Positions 24,839 to 36,901 of a DNA stretch of 64,000 nt are shown here, one piece after another (within the stretch, counting starts at the first letter, position 1; each line of letters begins with the position of its first letter). Position numbers and translations under genes: made by a program. This stretch comes from Cordia subcordata. Taxonomy: Eukaryota > Streptophyta > Magnoliopsida > Boraginales > Cordiaceae. The notes under the pieces are model-generated. The model was given only the letters and a program-made list of their open reading frames with translations. It did not search any database and had not been told where the DNA came from. The stretch covers positions 3,318,001-3,382,000 of the forward strand of contig JAPTOF010000007.1 in assembly GCA_028554755.1 (NCBI GenBank), in the 5' to 3' direction.

Positions 24839-25900
24839 CCAAAAGGAACTCTATTTAGGAATTTTCCTTTATATTCTCTAGAAAATTATGTAGGATTCAT
24901 CTAGTCTTTTATTCAGAATTTTTTAGCAGATGTTTTCTCTCTTAGGCACCTATTCTATGTCTATGGAGTTCTAAATTTTTTCCTAGTCAACAATTAATCT
25001 AGATTTTGGTTCTTGAATTTCATGAGATCTAATTATTTTTCTTCTTTCACTTTTATTTTGGTATTCATGTGTTTACTGTTTTAAGAATTAATTCTCTCTT
25101 GTGATTGTTTAATTAGGGCATGATTATTCAATTGCATGATAATAGGTAGCTAGATAGATTAATTTAATTAATCTAAGAATTGTGGTAACCAAGTACCCTA
25201 TGTAAACATAAAATGTAATTGAACGATTGCCATAACAAAATCAACATTTACAATTAGTTCTTGTTAGAACTTAGTGTTGCTATTATATAGACCCTATAGG
25301 CATTTTCGAGAGGTTAGATCGTCTAATAGTTAAGATGACAGCAGTGAAAAATCATAGAGGGTTTAAATCGTTATCAACACTGTTAGGAAAGGTGAGGTTG
25401 TTAGGCTGTGCCAACAACCATAATTGATTTATCAAAATAAGTAAGACTTATCTTTGTATCTAAGATCAGATTTGTTGACCAAAATTGAGATTAAATTCGA
25501 GGCTAGGCTTAATTTCCATTGATTTGTCATTTAATCTTGATTTTCTATCACTTAATTAAATCTAGATTGCATACTTAGCTTTGATTTTATTGTTATTTTC
25601 ATTTTTCTATTTTCTGCCTAGTTATGTGCTTGCACTTAAAGGTCGAGTGTGTTGGACAATTTTGTGTTAATTTGATTTTTCGCATTAAAACCTCCCACTT
25701 TTTATTGCAGTTTGTTTGATTAATCAACTTGGCGTAATTAGCATAATTTAACTCATCCAATCCTGGAAGAATTGGCCCTAACTCGCCACGTGCATAATTA
25801 AAATTGCAAGGTAAAAGCTAGGCATTAATTTTTTGGTGTGGATTTGGCACCCATCAGTTTAGCCTTGCATTTAATGGTTTGCATGCTTGAAATAGTTTGC
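24839..25900. other. repeat-like AT-rich region
   Basis: No gene. Words such as GTGTTGGACAATTTTGTG and TGGCACCCATCA, and the overall layout, resemble leader or LTR parts of plant retrotransposons, but no boundaries can be drawn. Confidence 0.3.
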
Positions 25901-25909
25901 ATTTAATGT

Positions 25910-26900
25910 AAGATGTTGTTTTTAAACAAGTTGGATTCTAAAGCCTCCGAAAAGCCGACAAAAACGTGCTTATATGCACTTTAGCTGAAAAGGAAAACTT
26001 TTGCAAAAAGATGATCAACCGGTAAGGTCAGTTTGTTTATTTGTTTCTATCAGTTGAGGTACTAGCTGACTAGTAGGATCAGCCGATTCAGTTAGGGAGC
26101 ATGCTTTTTCATACCAGTTGAGGGACAGGTCAACCGATAGTTGCTTTTTGTTTTATTTCAAATATAGCTATCGAGGTTTTTACTTTTTGGATTTATAAAT
26201 AGGTTTTTCACCCTCCAACAAAAACACAACTTGATCTAAGATCTCTTTTCAATCTATTAGCAGTCAAAGCTTTCTCTCATGCAATCATGTTTCATTTATT
26301 GCTATTCTTCATTGATTACATATTATTTGCATTCGTAAATCAAGTCATTTGAGCTCATAAATTGCAATCTACCTTGAGCAATATAAAAAGGTTTAAATAT
26401 CTCTTATACTCTTGTTGTTGAGAAGTTGTAAACCAAAACACTTTTTTTACAAAATTGTAAATTCACTTTTTGGTTAGACTAGGTGTGTGATCATCCTAGT
26501 GAGGTTGAGAATGAAGGGTTTGAAATTCCTCAAATGTTGGAAGACACTTGTGGTCCTTGTTGAGAACAATGAGTTGTGATTGTTGTTCTACGCTTTTATA
26601 ACGTACTAAGCGAGAAGCCGATTCACTAGTAGAGTTCTTGAAATCCTAAAGGAGACCGTAGGTAGTGGATTAGGCATTTGAGAGTTCGAACCGCTATAAA
26701 TCGCTGTGTTTCATTCTTTATCCCTCAAACTCTTTATATTCAAGTATTATTATTTGCCATCTCTATATCTTGTATGCTTGATTGCTTGAATTATTTGAAA
26801 AAGAGTTTTTATTGCTTATTAGTACTATTAATCCAATTCACCCTCCTCTTGACTTCATTGAAGCACAAATGTAAACATAGGCAAACTACATAATTATTGT
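25910..26900 (+). mobile_element. probable copia (Sirevirus-like) LTR remnant
   Basis: It contains a TATA-like GGATTTATAAATAGG near 26188, then about 490 bases further GGAGACCGTAGGTAGTGG, AGTTCGAACCGCTATAAATC and finally AATCCAATTCACCCTCCTCTT. These words and their order are typical of the R-U5 and 3' region of long copia/Sirevirus LTRs. No adjoining coding region was found; the ends are approximate. Confidence 0.5.
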
Positions 26901-28257
26901 GTTATTGCATTATTAGTATTTGGGTAACATGCATGTTATCCTCGTGTAATTTGTCTAATGAGCTGATTATTTCATATATTTTAAAACTTATGACATTACT
27001 CTCTATACTTTTCAAAAGATAGCACATTCCATCATACCTTAGCATTTTTGGTCTAAATTAACTTGTTGTGCAGTATACGCATCTTTTTTTGCATATATAA
27101 GTGTTAAAACTTGCAATGTGTTGTATATTTTTATAAAAATACCATTTTTTTTTAACTAATAATGTTTAAATAATAACAAAAAAATAGGCGATTGTGCCAC
27201 TTCTTGAAAAGTATATGATGATAATGTGGTAAGTTTTGAAAATAGAGAGGATAATCAGTTAAATAAACAAACTAGAGAGGGGTAATCAACTAATTAAACA
27301 AATTACATAAATAATATGCCACCTTGTGAAAAGTGCAAGATGATAATATGGTAAGTTTAAGGGTAATCAACTAATTACTTACACAAATTACAAAGAATAA
27401 CATGCACTTAACCCTTGTTATTTTCTTGATTTTCTTTTTCCCTATATTATTTTTATCATATTCAGATAACTTAAAAATTACCTGTTTCACCTGCACAACA
27501 AAAAGTTACCAACTTGCTACCATTTTTACCAAAGCTGTAGGACGTGATAAATCATAGGTTGGTTGGCAAGTTGGTCATTTCTGATCTTTTTATGTACAAA
27601 TATATGGAAGATCGAGTTTGAGCTGTTTCACTCCTTACCAATTAAATTTAGAATATAATCCTTTTTCTTTAATAATTATAAAAATTAATGATGTACCTTG
27701 ATCCAACATTATCAACCTTGATCTCCGTTTTCCACGCAATTCATAAATGAAGGTGTTATATATATATTTGTGTGTATGTATATAATACTTGTAGCATGTT
27801 TCTTAATTATTATATACATTCATATGCCGACAATCTGATCATTGAAGGTGACAATATAAATTAGAAGAAGCAACAATTTGGTGGACATGGATAAGATGGT
27901 GGCAAAAAGTCAGTTGATCAATTGAGCTTTTTCCAAATCTTCTATCTTCATACAAACCTGCATTACAATAATTTTCCTGCCCTCAAAGACTTTTGGCTTG
28001 AAGTAGAGGAATATATCTGCTTACAAATTCCATACAATCGACACAGTGGGCATGCCCTGAGAGCAATCACATGTAGAAATGGAAGGAAGAAGAATAAAGG
28101 TTCCACATGATAAATTTTCATATTTATTTAATAGGTTAGATAAGGTTTATTTTATCAACTTTAACACATTTGCTCGTGTACAAGAGTTAGCGTGTTAAAA
28201 TATTTTGATAAATATATTGAATTCTTTTATGATTTGTTTAAAATATATCGAATCCCC

Positions 28258-28760
28258 TGCGTTATTAAAACTTTTTCATAATCTCCATCTACTTTTTGAA
28301 GTAGAGCACGAGACCTCCTTTCTTGTACCTATTCCAAAAAGTAAACATATGTTATATAGAGAGCAATAAAATATAAATGTAGGTGTCCAAACACTTTTTA
28401 TCTGTTTCTTTTTTCTTTCTTGAAAGAGGTAGGAGAGGAAATTGAACTCAATAACATTTGGATGACTAAAACACTAATATCACATTAAATAAATTACACC
28501 AATATAATAATAAGCACTCTGCGTTATCAAAATACTCGCCTGATCTCCATTCACTTTCTAAAGTGGAGCATGTGACCTCCTTTATCACGCTTTATTTCAA
28601 AAAGTAAAGAGAGTTATATAAAGAGCATTAAAATATAGACACAAGGGTCGAGCTCTTTTTATCTTTTTTTTTTTTTTTCCTCAAAGAGGTAAGAGAGGCA
28701 ATTGAACTCTCAAAAACATTTGGATGACTAAACACTAATACCATACTAAATAATCAGCTA
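28258..28760 (+). repeat. 261-bp tandem duplication
   Basis: Copy 1 (28258-28518) and copy 2 (28519-about 28760) share CTGCGTTAT, ATCTCCAT, GTGACCTCCTTT-like and ACATTTGGATGACTAAA words in the same order, with about 20% divergence. Each copy contains a poly-T/pyrimidine tract followed by AAAGAGGTA. Confidence 0.8.
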
Positions 28761-28789
28761 CATAAGCATGACAATGATAATGGTATCTT

Positions 28790-29300
28790 GTCCCATTTCG
28801 CTCTGTAAGAGTACCATAGGGCTAAGGGCGGGGTTTTTGGCATAAAGCCCTTGCTAGGAGTGGGACAGTGTTTTCTTTCCCTACCCTAGTGCAGGGGCGG
28901 GGTGAGATAGGGATTTATCCATCTGTTCCGGTATACCCTGCTATATAGGTGTTGACTTCCCAAAGGTTTCCTACAATAAACGTCTAAGTCTGGACATGAA
29001 GACCCCTTTCGTAAGTGGGTATTGATAGCCTAGCAGTGTGTAAATGAAGGCCGTATGTTAATGGCAAAAAGTGAGATGAATACTGGTGAAGGTTTTCAAC
29101 TTCTGATCATGCCTTGTGGGGAGATGACTCATTTCGTATCTTCTTGCGATCCCATTAATTAAGGGGAGTGCCTTATTCTTTCCATTCCTAATTCGTTGCT
29201 CATTCGCGCTTCGTCCCGTGGACTCCAACGTTTTACCATGGCAGGCCCTTACCCATACTACACGACCCGTAAGGCTCATTATCCGCTGACCCAATACAAT
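28790..29300. other. compositionally distinct island
   Basis: The stretch is visibly richer in G+C (near one-half by eye at 29100-29290) than its flanks and lacks the A/T runs of the neighbourhood. 28800-28940 has G-rich words (GGGCTAAGGGCGGGG, GCAGGGGCGGGGTGAGA). It may be an organelle-derived insertion or a decayed element; I do not recognise it. Confidence 0.35.
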
Positions 29301-31272
29301 AGGTATATTTATTATTTTTAATATGCTCTTATAGATATTTAATATAAATATTGTATCATTTTGTATATATTTTTAATAGATTTTTATATATTTTAATATT
29401 AATTTTATATCATTATAAATCTCTTTGGTTTAGTGGTAAAAGTTAAATTATTTTTAATATGTTTCTTACGTATTAGTATATTTAATTTTTTTTTAATACT
29501 ATTAAGCTTTATTAACCGGTACTCCATAAGAGCAGGGTGGAATTTTTTTTCGTGCAACTGGGGCGAAGATGGTAATAAGAATTTTCCCGCACACCAAGCA
29601 TATGGCAAGAGTAGAGATAAGTGCTTTATTAATAGGTGCGAACCAGGGGTAAGCACACCCCAGCTGACCCCTACCGCCACTCTACTGCCGCCCTACTCAA
29701 GTATCTTGTATCTTTCAAAATTAACTAACTTCACAATCGTTTGGACCGTTTGGTTTTTCATCCGTTTTACGTAATTGTCACTTCTGCAATATATGGCCGT
29801 AGCGAAAGGCTCTTGTCTGCCCCATGTTTTGGCAGAAGTTAAAAAGGAAAGTTACAATACCTCAGTTTTAGAAAAACCGAGTCTGTTATCAGAATACTAT
29901 GAATGCATTATGGATATCTGCAATTTTCAGGAATGGGTATCTGCAGTTTTCGAAGGGACTAAGAATAGCGATGAAGCTGTGGGAAATTGAATGGGGGTAG
30001 CGACATGTGTTCTTGATATCCTTAACACAAATTCAGATAGCGGTGGGATAATATATTTGGATAAGTTCTTAGCTCTGAGAATTCCAAGAACTCATAATTC
30101 ACATGGACGCCATGTTGTGGAAAGCGAATGGTGATGGGGGAGGAGAAAGGTCACTGCCAACGAATCAATGAATCATTGTTCTCGTGAGGTAGTTATACAA
30201 TCTACAGTAATTTGAAACTTCGGATTGATTTAATTATTTTACATTCTTAAGAACCAATTTAGTTAGTTTAGCATGAAAACCAATTGGTTTGTTTTTGTTT
30301 GAATTAGGTCTACAAACGAAACTATAACACACATCCCGAATCATGTTCATCATTCTTAATTTTAAGTGTATATTAATTGAATTTGTAGTAATCATGTTTC
30401 CTACTAATTTTATGTGTATATTAGTTAAATTTATAGTATGGATTGTAAATTGAAGTTGATTTACTGGTTATTGTTTTTCTTCAAATTTTTGTGTAAATTT
30501 TTATTTTTCTGAATTTTTTATGAAATTTAAACGTTTTCTTTTATAAATTCGATTCTGCGCGGATTGATTTGATACGATCAATTAGGTATTCCCAATCTTC
30601 GGTTGCAGTATATATATATATATATATATATATTCCAACTGACATTTTGGGGCTCGAATATCTAATTTGGTTAGGATCTCTAGAGTTTATCAATAAATTA
30701 ATACAAGCAATTTTCGAAGTATTTGCACATTTAATAATTTTTTACTATAATCTCATTTGATATATGCGTGAGTGGATCATTTTTCACTATATCATCATTA
30801 TCTTTCCTGCGCTATTTTTCAATTATTAAAAACCGATTGTTAATCATTTTGATTTTTGAACATGGACCCCTAGGTGCATCACTGGATGAGGCACTATCGC
30901 AACAGTATGTTGCTTTTTCAAAGAAAAAAATTAATAACGAGAAATTCATTTTAGGTACGATAATATTAACTTTTTTCTAAAATTATGACTTTGTGATCAG
31001 CGGCATGTCCTATTGTGTTTTCCAAACAAGTCAAGAACTAGACATATTTCTAACCGAAGTTTGTAAATGCAAACTTAAAACCTATAACAAGTCAATCGTG
31101 GTTGGTACCTATAACTTTCGTTTAATTTTTGTGATTTATTCTCTATATTGAATTAAAATGTTTGCTTTAATTATACATACTGTACGGATACATTGATATT
31201 CCACATAGATCATTCAATCATTGATTCGAGCAGTCAAACTTTCAAAACCTTTATATACTCTTTCTTTTTTTT

Positions 31273-31274
<2 letters not shown>

Positions 31275-31312
<38 letters not shown>
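31275..31312. repeat. (AT)n microsatellite
   Basis: Uninterrupted AT run of about 19 units. A shorter one lies at 30609-30633. Confidence 0.95.
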
Positions 31313-31315
<3 letters not shown>

Positions 31316-33110
31316 CAAGAAGCAGATTGAGATCGTTAAGACTAAAGAGAAGACTGTCATAGTGATGTAGGGGTTTTTTCAACATTTGGTTGGCTCCATC
31401 GTTGGCCTACGTGATTGAATGCATTGGGGCCTCACTTGCCGACAGTTTGATAAATTAATTGAGATATGGTACAAAATTATATTGAACACTTATATATATG
31501 TGAATAATATTTTTTAATAACAGATTTAGTACAAAATGAAAACTTAGTTGACTAATATTTTTAATAAAGCTTATATTTGTTAACATTTAGAATAAATATA
31601 TCTACAGAAAAATTATGTTTGACAATTAAAGAAGATTAGGTTCGAGAGTTTTTGCTCCCTCCATTTGAAATTAATTTTCTTTTATTTCATCACCTGGTTG
31701 CAAAAGGTATTTGAACAGAAATACAATTATGAGATAGAGTATAATACGGGGCAAGTATTATAGAGAGACACTTTAGGTTTGAAGCTGGGATATATAACAA
31801 AGTTGGCTTTCCTTAAGGAAAAGTGAATGTTATTTTGAAAAATTCCAAAATAGAATTTGGACATTCAATTTAAAATAGGGAAGTAAAGCTTTTATACTAA
31901 AGATTTAATGGTAAAATGATATGTCTCTCACCTTTAGTGTGAGTAGATTTAGGAATTAATTCTAATTAGTTGCAATGTATCGATCTTTAACTTCCTTTGA
32001 AGTAAAAAAATAAAGCTTTTTTAATTCTCTTGCTCCAAGTACAACTCTGTTTGAAAACATTCCAAAACAATTGTTAATTCTTACATTATGGTACTGAGAG
32101 CCCTGATTTTCCATTTGAGACAATACTTGAATTGTATCTCATTGATGCTAAGGAGAGTAGTCCAAAATCTTGATCTTGAAATTAATCTCAATTAATCCAT
32201 ATATAATAATTAACTAGTGAAGTATTGTCTAGTGTCTTCTTTACGTATGACCATGTGATTGCTTGATTGATTGAATAGGACTGATATATAATAATTTAAA
32301 CATGAATAGTTTACTTATAAGTGGATGAATGACAGGTTAGATAAAGACCTATTTGTAATACTCTGATAAATAACGTATCTCATTTCCAAATTAATTAGTA
32401 TTAGATGGAGCTATTTAAGATCTTATATATATGTTTTAATTGTCTTAAATGATTTATATAGAAAAATTTGGTCATATACATTATTTGCTTACAAGAACCT
32501 TCTTGAACAAAAAATTATTTATGTAGGACAATTAGGAGAGTTGTATGGTCTCCAAAATGTACACTTGCAAAACGAATTCCTTCGTGCATATGCTAAGAGT
32601 AATATTGAGCAAGATAAATGACAATAGAAGAAAAGGCCAAAGGTATATATATAATGTGTGTGTAAAGGTAACAAGAAATTATTGAAGCCTTTTTTTTTTG
32701 GCCACTGAAAAAGAGAAAAAGAAACAGAAAAAGGAACACAAGAATGTTATTAGTGTAGCAAGCATTATCTATATATATTGCTTGCTAAAATGGATTTCGT
32801 GCATTAATGGGTTTTGTATCTTTTCCAATGTTGCTTTGATGTTGTCTTCATCAAAGATTTTATATTTTTGTAGAATTATTAGTCGGTAGGCAATTTTATT
32901 TTGATCACTTAATTGTCAATTATTATTAATGATAAATTAAGTGTATCCCATCAATGATTTTATAAGTCCATTCCGTGGAATGATGTATTAATACCGAAGA
33001 ATAGAAGCTTGCTGGTAGGTCCTCTTTTGCAATTTGCTTTTTCCCTAAAAAATATCATGGTCATGTTCTCGTGACCTGCATATATTATAAGAAATACCAC
33101 AAGCACATAG

Positions 33111-33753
33111 TAGGGGTGCTCATTAATCGGGGAAACTTGATTACTGAACCAATTTTACCAATTTTTTGGGTATGGAGAAATCAAGTTTGGGGAATTGGGA
33201 AAACAATATCGGGGATGGGGAAAAATTTTGGAGAAATGGGTTGGGGATAGGAATAAATTTTATTTTTCAGGAAAATCTGAAACCCGAAATTTTTTTATTA
33301 TATAAAATATGTATATATATTATTTAATTATATAATATATGTTATCATATATATATATATATATATATATAATATCTTAAATTTTTGTTAATCCTTTTTT
33401 TTCTCTTCACTTCATTCTTTCAACATCTTTTTAGACACTTGGCCTTTTTATATTTTCTTCACCTCTCTTTTTATTTTCTTCATTATGCTTTATGTTTGGT
33501 TATATATTTTTGTTTACATTTTAGATTTAGAATTATTCGATATAAGTTGTGTTTAAAATTAGTTTTGAACTTTATTAAAAAAATTTGGGGATTTCCCAAT
33601 CCCCAGTGGCTTTTTCTCATTCTTCATTTCCCCAAATCATGCTTTCCATTGGTCAATTGGGGCAGGGAACAAAATAAACCTTCTTCCCCAAAAATTATTT
33701 CGGAAAAAAAAAATTTGTCGATTGGGGCGGGGATTCCCCAATGAACACTCCTA
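33111..33753. mobile_element. 643-bp hAT-type MITE with perfect 8-bp TSD
   Basis: The left end is TAGGGGTGCTCATT and the reverse complement of the right end is TAGGAGTGTTCATT. The element is flanked by identical 8-bp repeats GCACATAG at 33103-33110 and 33754-33761, the duplication length of hAT elements. The interior has runs of GGGGA/TCCCC words near both ends, an (AT)n tract at 33347-33371 and no transposase. The 119-aa frame inside (33385-33744) is chance. It is non-autonomous and, given the perfect duplication, fairly recent. Confidence 0.88.
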
Positions 33754-33812
33754 GCACATAGTGTGTTCATGAATTTCATACTCATTCAATAGGCAAAGCA
33801 ACGTTTACCCAC

Positions 33813-34424
33813 AAAGCCAATTTGGTTTTCCGTTTTAGAAAGCTAAATTGACTTTTAGACTTTAAAAGTCCATTTAAAGAAAAAAAAAAGGTGCTTCGTT
33901 TTACATTTTAAAAGTTGGTTTAACTTCTCTGTTTGCTGTTTAGGCAACGATGCTTTAAGATATTTTTTGAACAAAAATATCCTATTTAATTTTTCATTAT
34001 GCCAATGACTACCCCTCTTTTTCCTATCCCTCTTCTATTTTATTCAACATTTTTAGCTTCTCATCCGATTGCAATGCCCTTTGGTTATATTTTTGTTAAA
34101 ATATTTTTATTTTCATTATTAATATTTTGAATTAAAACTATAAAATTTTTGGAGAATTTTTCAATCAAGTAAAAATATCAATAAAATAGTATGTTATAGA
34201 AAACAAATAATATTAGTTTCAAAATCCCTTTTCAGTAATTTAGGCAAGCAATAGCTAATTCTAAATGTAAAATCAAACACCATCTCATTCGGTAAAAGTT
34301 CATTTCACATAAAAATAACCAAACACATTTTTGTTTTCACAGAAAATCTATTTGACTAAAAGTCTATTTGGAAAAAAGTCTTTCACAAAACTGAATTTCT
34401 CAACGAAATGCCAAACTGGCTCTA
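33813..34424. mobile_element. MITE-like element, ~610 bp
   Basis: The left edge AAAGCCAATTTGGTTTTC pairs with the right edge, whose reverse complement is AGAGCCAGTTTGGCATTTC, and both continue into a GTTTTAGAAA/GTTGAGAAA-type inner repeat. A clear target-site duplication was not found. The interior is AT-rich and non-coding. Confidence 0.5.
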
Positions 34425-34468
34425 AAGGCTTAGGGTTGTTTAGTCGTACATAGTAAAATTTTAATTTT

Positions 34469-34778
34469 TTTTTGTTTTGGCCGAAGGAGAATTTTCATTA
34501 AACAATAAAAACATTAACATTACACAAAGAGACAAGCCCAAACAAGGCAAACTAAAAAAGTCAAAGAAAGAGGCCACACAAGACAAGACAGACTGAGAAC
34601 AAAGGAAAGCCAACACGCACTGGAAGCCGAGGAAAGCTATCAAGGCAGCCAACAGGTAGTGAACAAAGAGGTCCAAGATGTGCTCACCAGGGCACATCAA
34701 CTCGAGCTGAAAGTTGGGCCCAGACAAGACACAAATCCAAATATCTAAATTTCGATTATTGAGTTGAAGAGTTTGTAA
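34469..34778 (-). mobile_element. 5'-truncated LINE (3' end)
   Basis: The minus strand ends GAAAATTCTCCTTCGGCC followed by an A run, a typical 3' end of plant L1-type LINEs, and the T/TGT-rich 3' UTR before it fits. The flanks TAGTAAAATTTTAATTTT (34451-34468) and TAGTAAAATTTCAATTTT (34779-34796) match at 17 of 18 positions and look like a target-site duplication. The 88-aa minus-strand frame here is LINE 3' UTR, not a gene. Confidence 0.72.
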
Positions 34779-34796
34779 TAGTAAAATTTCAATTTT

Positions 34797-35894
34797 GTTA
34801 AAAGTGTTATTAAATAAAAATCATTTATTATTGGCCCTTCTTATTAGCTATTGAGTATAAATTATTTTAAGAGCAACGTTAGGTTTCAAAAGATATGAAG
34901 ACATTCTTTAGACGCGGAAAGCCAACTCAAAAATAAAATAGCACTACAAATATGTAATTTTTATTTAAGAACAAAATATATATATAAAAAAGCTTCTCAA
35001 AAGCTTCATTTTGCCTTTCAATTTTTGTTTTGTTTTAACACAAATTATTACTAAATACCATTTAATAAGATGTTAACTATTTATTAAAAGTGCTCAAACA
35101 TATACTTATAAATATTTTATAACAAAAAATATGTGTAGAACTTCGCCAAAAAGAAAATACATATATGCATAGAAAGTCATATATGTCTATTTCCTAAAAA
35201 GAGTTTTATTTTTTTACCAAAAAAAAGTAGGAAACATATCACTCTATTTATTTTGAAGATAAATTAAAATCACTTATCTAATTCTAAATAGAGGCCATAT
35301 TTTCTTTATACCAAATATAAATAAAAGAATTTGGATAAAATTAATCTAGTAATTGCTAAGTTATTTTGAAGTCAAATATCTATTAAAATGTCTCATAAAA
35401 TTAAAAGCTTATAAAACATCTATTTTATTAGTTAAGTAGAAAATAAGATATGATATATAGCAAAAATGCTATATAATAATGTTGAATTTTAAAATAAGAT
35501 ATGAGGCATGATATGTAATAAAACAATGTTATATAATTTTGAATTGTTTAAAACAAGATCATATATAATATTCAAGAACGTGCATGTTCCATTATAATTT
35601 TGAAGGTATGAAAAATAAGATAACATATAAGTTGTTATATAGCAAAAACATAAAAGTATCATAAGGAAGGTTTATTTTTTTTAGTCGTAATCCATTTCTT
35701 ATCTCTATACAATAAAATATTTGAGAGAATGTTATATATTTCACATCAGGATCATAAAATCTTACAAAGGATTCTACTTTATTAAATATAAAAGAAATAG
35801 ATAGATATGTCTTTTTCTTTTCTTTTAATTATCTATATCTAATAATAATAGTAATAGTAACAACGACAACAACAATAATAATAAGAATAATAGT

Positions 35895-35925
<31 letters not shown>

Positions 35926-36306
35926 CAACAACAATAAAAAAAATAAGAATAATAACAATAATAATTACAATAAGAATAACAATAATAATAATATTCACTA
36001 ATGCATACATACATGATATAGAAAAGGCTAAACAAATAAGTATGGAGTGTGTCAAGACCGTAAATTCTATATTTTGCAGTTTCTTAAAGTAAAAGAGGTA
36101 TGTTTTGGAGTTTATTTTTTGTCCATGGCAGTGAAGAGCTGTTGAGGTGATGATTGCAAAGACTGCGGAGTGCAGACTACAAAAGAAAATATGACACAGG
36201 CGTCGGTACGGTATCGAAAGAACTGAAATTTACAGTTGCAAGTTGATAAGAGCTTTTCTATGATGTGTGCCCACGAGATAAAACGAGAGGTTGTGATGAA
36301 GGTATT
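34797..36306. other. intergenic with trinucleotide microsatellite
   Basis: About 35440-35650 contains loosely repeated AAAATAAGATATGA/TATATAGCAAAAA words. The (TAA)n tract follows. No gene is supported. Confidence 0.45.
35841..35995. repeat. compound (TAA)n/(CAA)n microsatellite
   Basis: About 150 bases of AAT/AAC/AAG triplets. The opposite-strand frames rich in Ile, Tyr or Leu derive from it. Confidence 0.95.
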
Positions 36307-36508
36307 CGCATGTTTGAATTGATTTTTTTTTTAAAAAAAATAATTTTTTAAAAAAATTTATAATAAATATTTGATTTAATTTTTTTAAAAAATTAAAATT
36401 AAAAAAAATTTAAATATAACTTTTTTTAGAAAGCAAAATTTTCAGTTTTTAAATTTTTTTTAAACTGTTTAAAAAAATACTTTAAAAAAAAATCAATTTA
36501 AACGGACG
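36307..36508. mobile_element. Tourist-like MITE, family B copy
   Basis: The left end GCATGTTTGAATTGATTT pairs with the right end (reverse complement GTCCGTTTAAATTGATTT). The interior shares AATAAATATTTGATTTAATTT with the neighbouring copy at 36667. The interior is dominated by A and T runs. Confidence 0.6.
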
Positions 36509-36666
36509 TATATTTGATATCCTTAGTTTGTTGGATCATTGGATTTTTCTTTTTTCTGTGGTTGGTCAATTATGACCTCTGAGATGTTCTCGCCTCTTTA
36601 CTGTAAACATCTTTAAAGCGTGAGCCTGTTTATTATAAGTGTCTTTGAATTCCTGACTTGGAGTTT

Positions 36667-36898
36667 GGGCTTGTTTGGATTGAGGTTTTTTTTAAAAAAA
36701 ATATATATGTATATTTTTTGAAAATGTTACATTAAATTTACAATAACTATTTGATTTAGTTTCTAAAAAAATTGAAACTCTGAAAAAAGCTCAAATATAA
36801 CTTTTTTCAGAAGCCAAAATTTTTAACTTCTCAAAAAGAGTTATTTTTTAAAAAATATTAAAAAAATACTTTAAAAAAGAGTCAATCTAAACGAGCCC
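36667..36898. mobile_element. Tourist-like MITE, family B copy (best preserved ends)
   Basis: Terminal inverted repeat GGGCTTGTTTGGATTGA versus GGGCTCGTTTAGATTGA (reverse complement of the right end). It is flanked by TTT at 36664-36666 and 36899-36901. The length of 232 bp equals the copy in XTH intron 3. The core CTATTTGATTTAGTTTCT and GAAACTCTGAAAAAAGCTC are shared with other copies. Confidence 0.75.
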
Positions 36899-36901
36899 TT
36901 T

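Larger units (their letters stand above)
26901..33102. other. gene-poor, repeat-containing spacer
   Basis: Holds the 261-bp direct duplication at 28258, a less AT-rich island at about 28790-29300, (AT)n tracts at 30609-30633 and 31275-31312 and no supported gene. The frames at 29433-29774 and 29775-29990 have no recognisable domain and no splice context. Confidence 0.45.

Noticed and set aside
29433..29990. Frames of 113 and 71 aa
   Set aside because: No motif, no exon signals. The region next to it looks like an insertion rather than a gene.
33385..33744. 119-aa open frame rich in Phe and Leu
   Set aside because: It is inside the hAT MITE and its composition follows from T-rich sequence.
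34461..34727. 88-aa minus-strand hydrophobic frame
   Set aside because: It is the 3' UTR of a truncated LINE.
35825..36055. Frames of poly-Ile/Leu or poly-Tyr
   Set aside because: By-products of the trinucleotide microsatellite.
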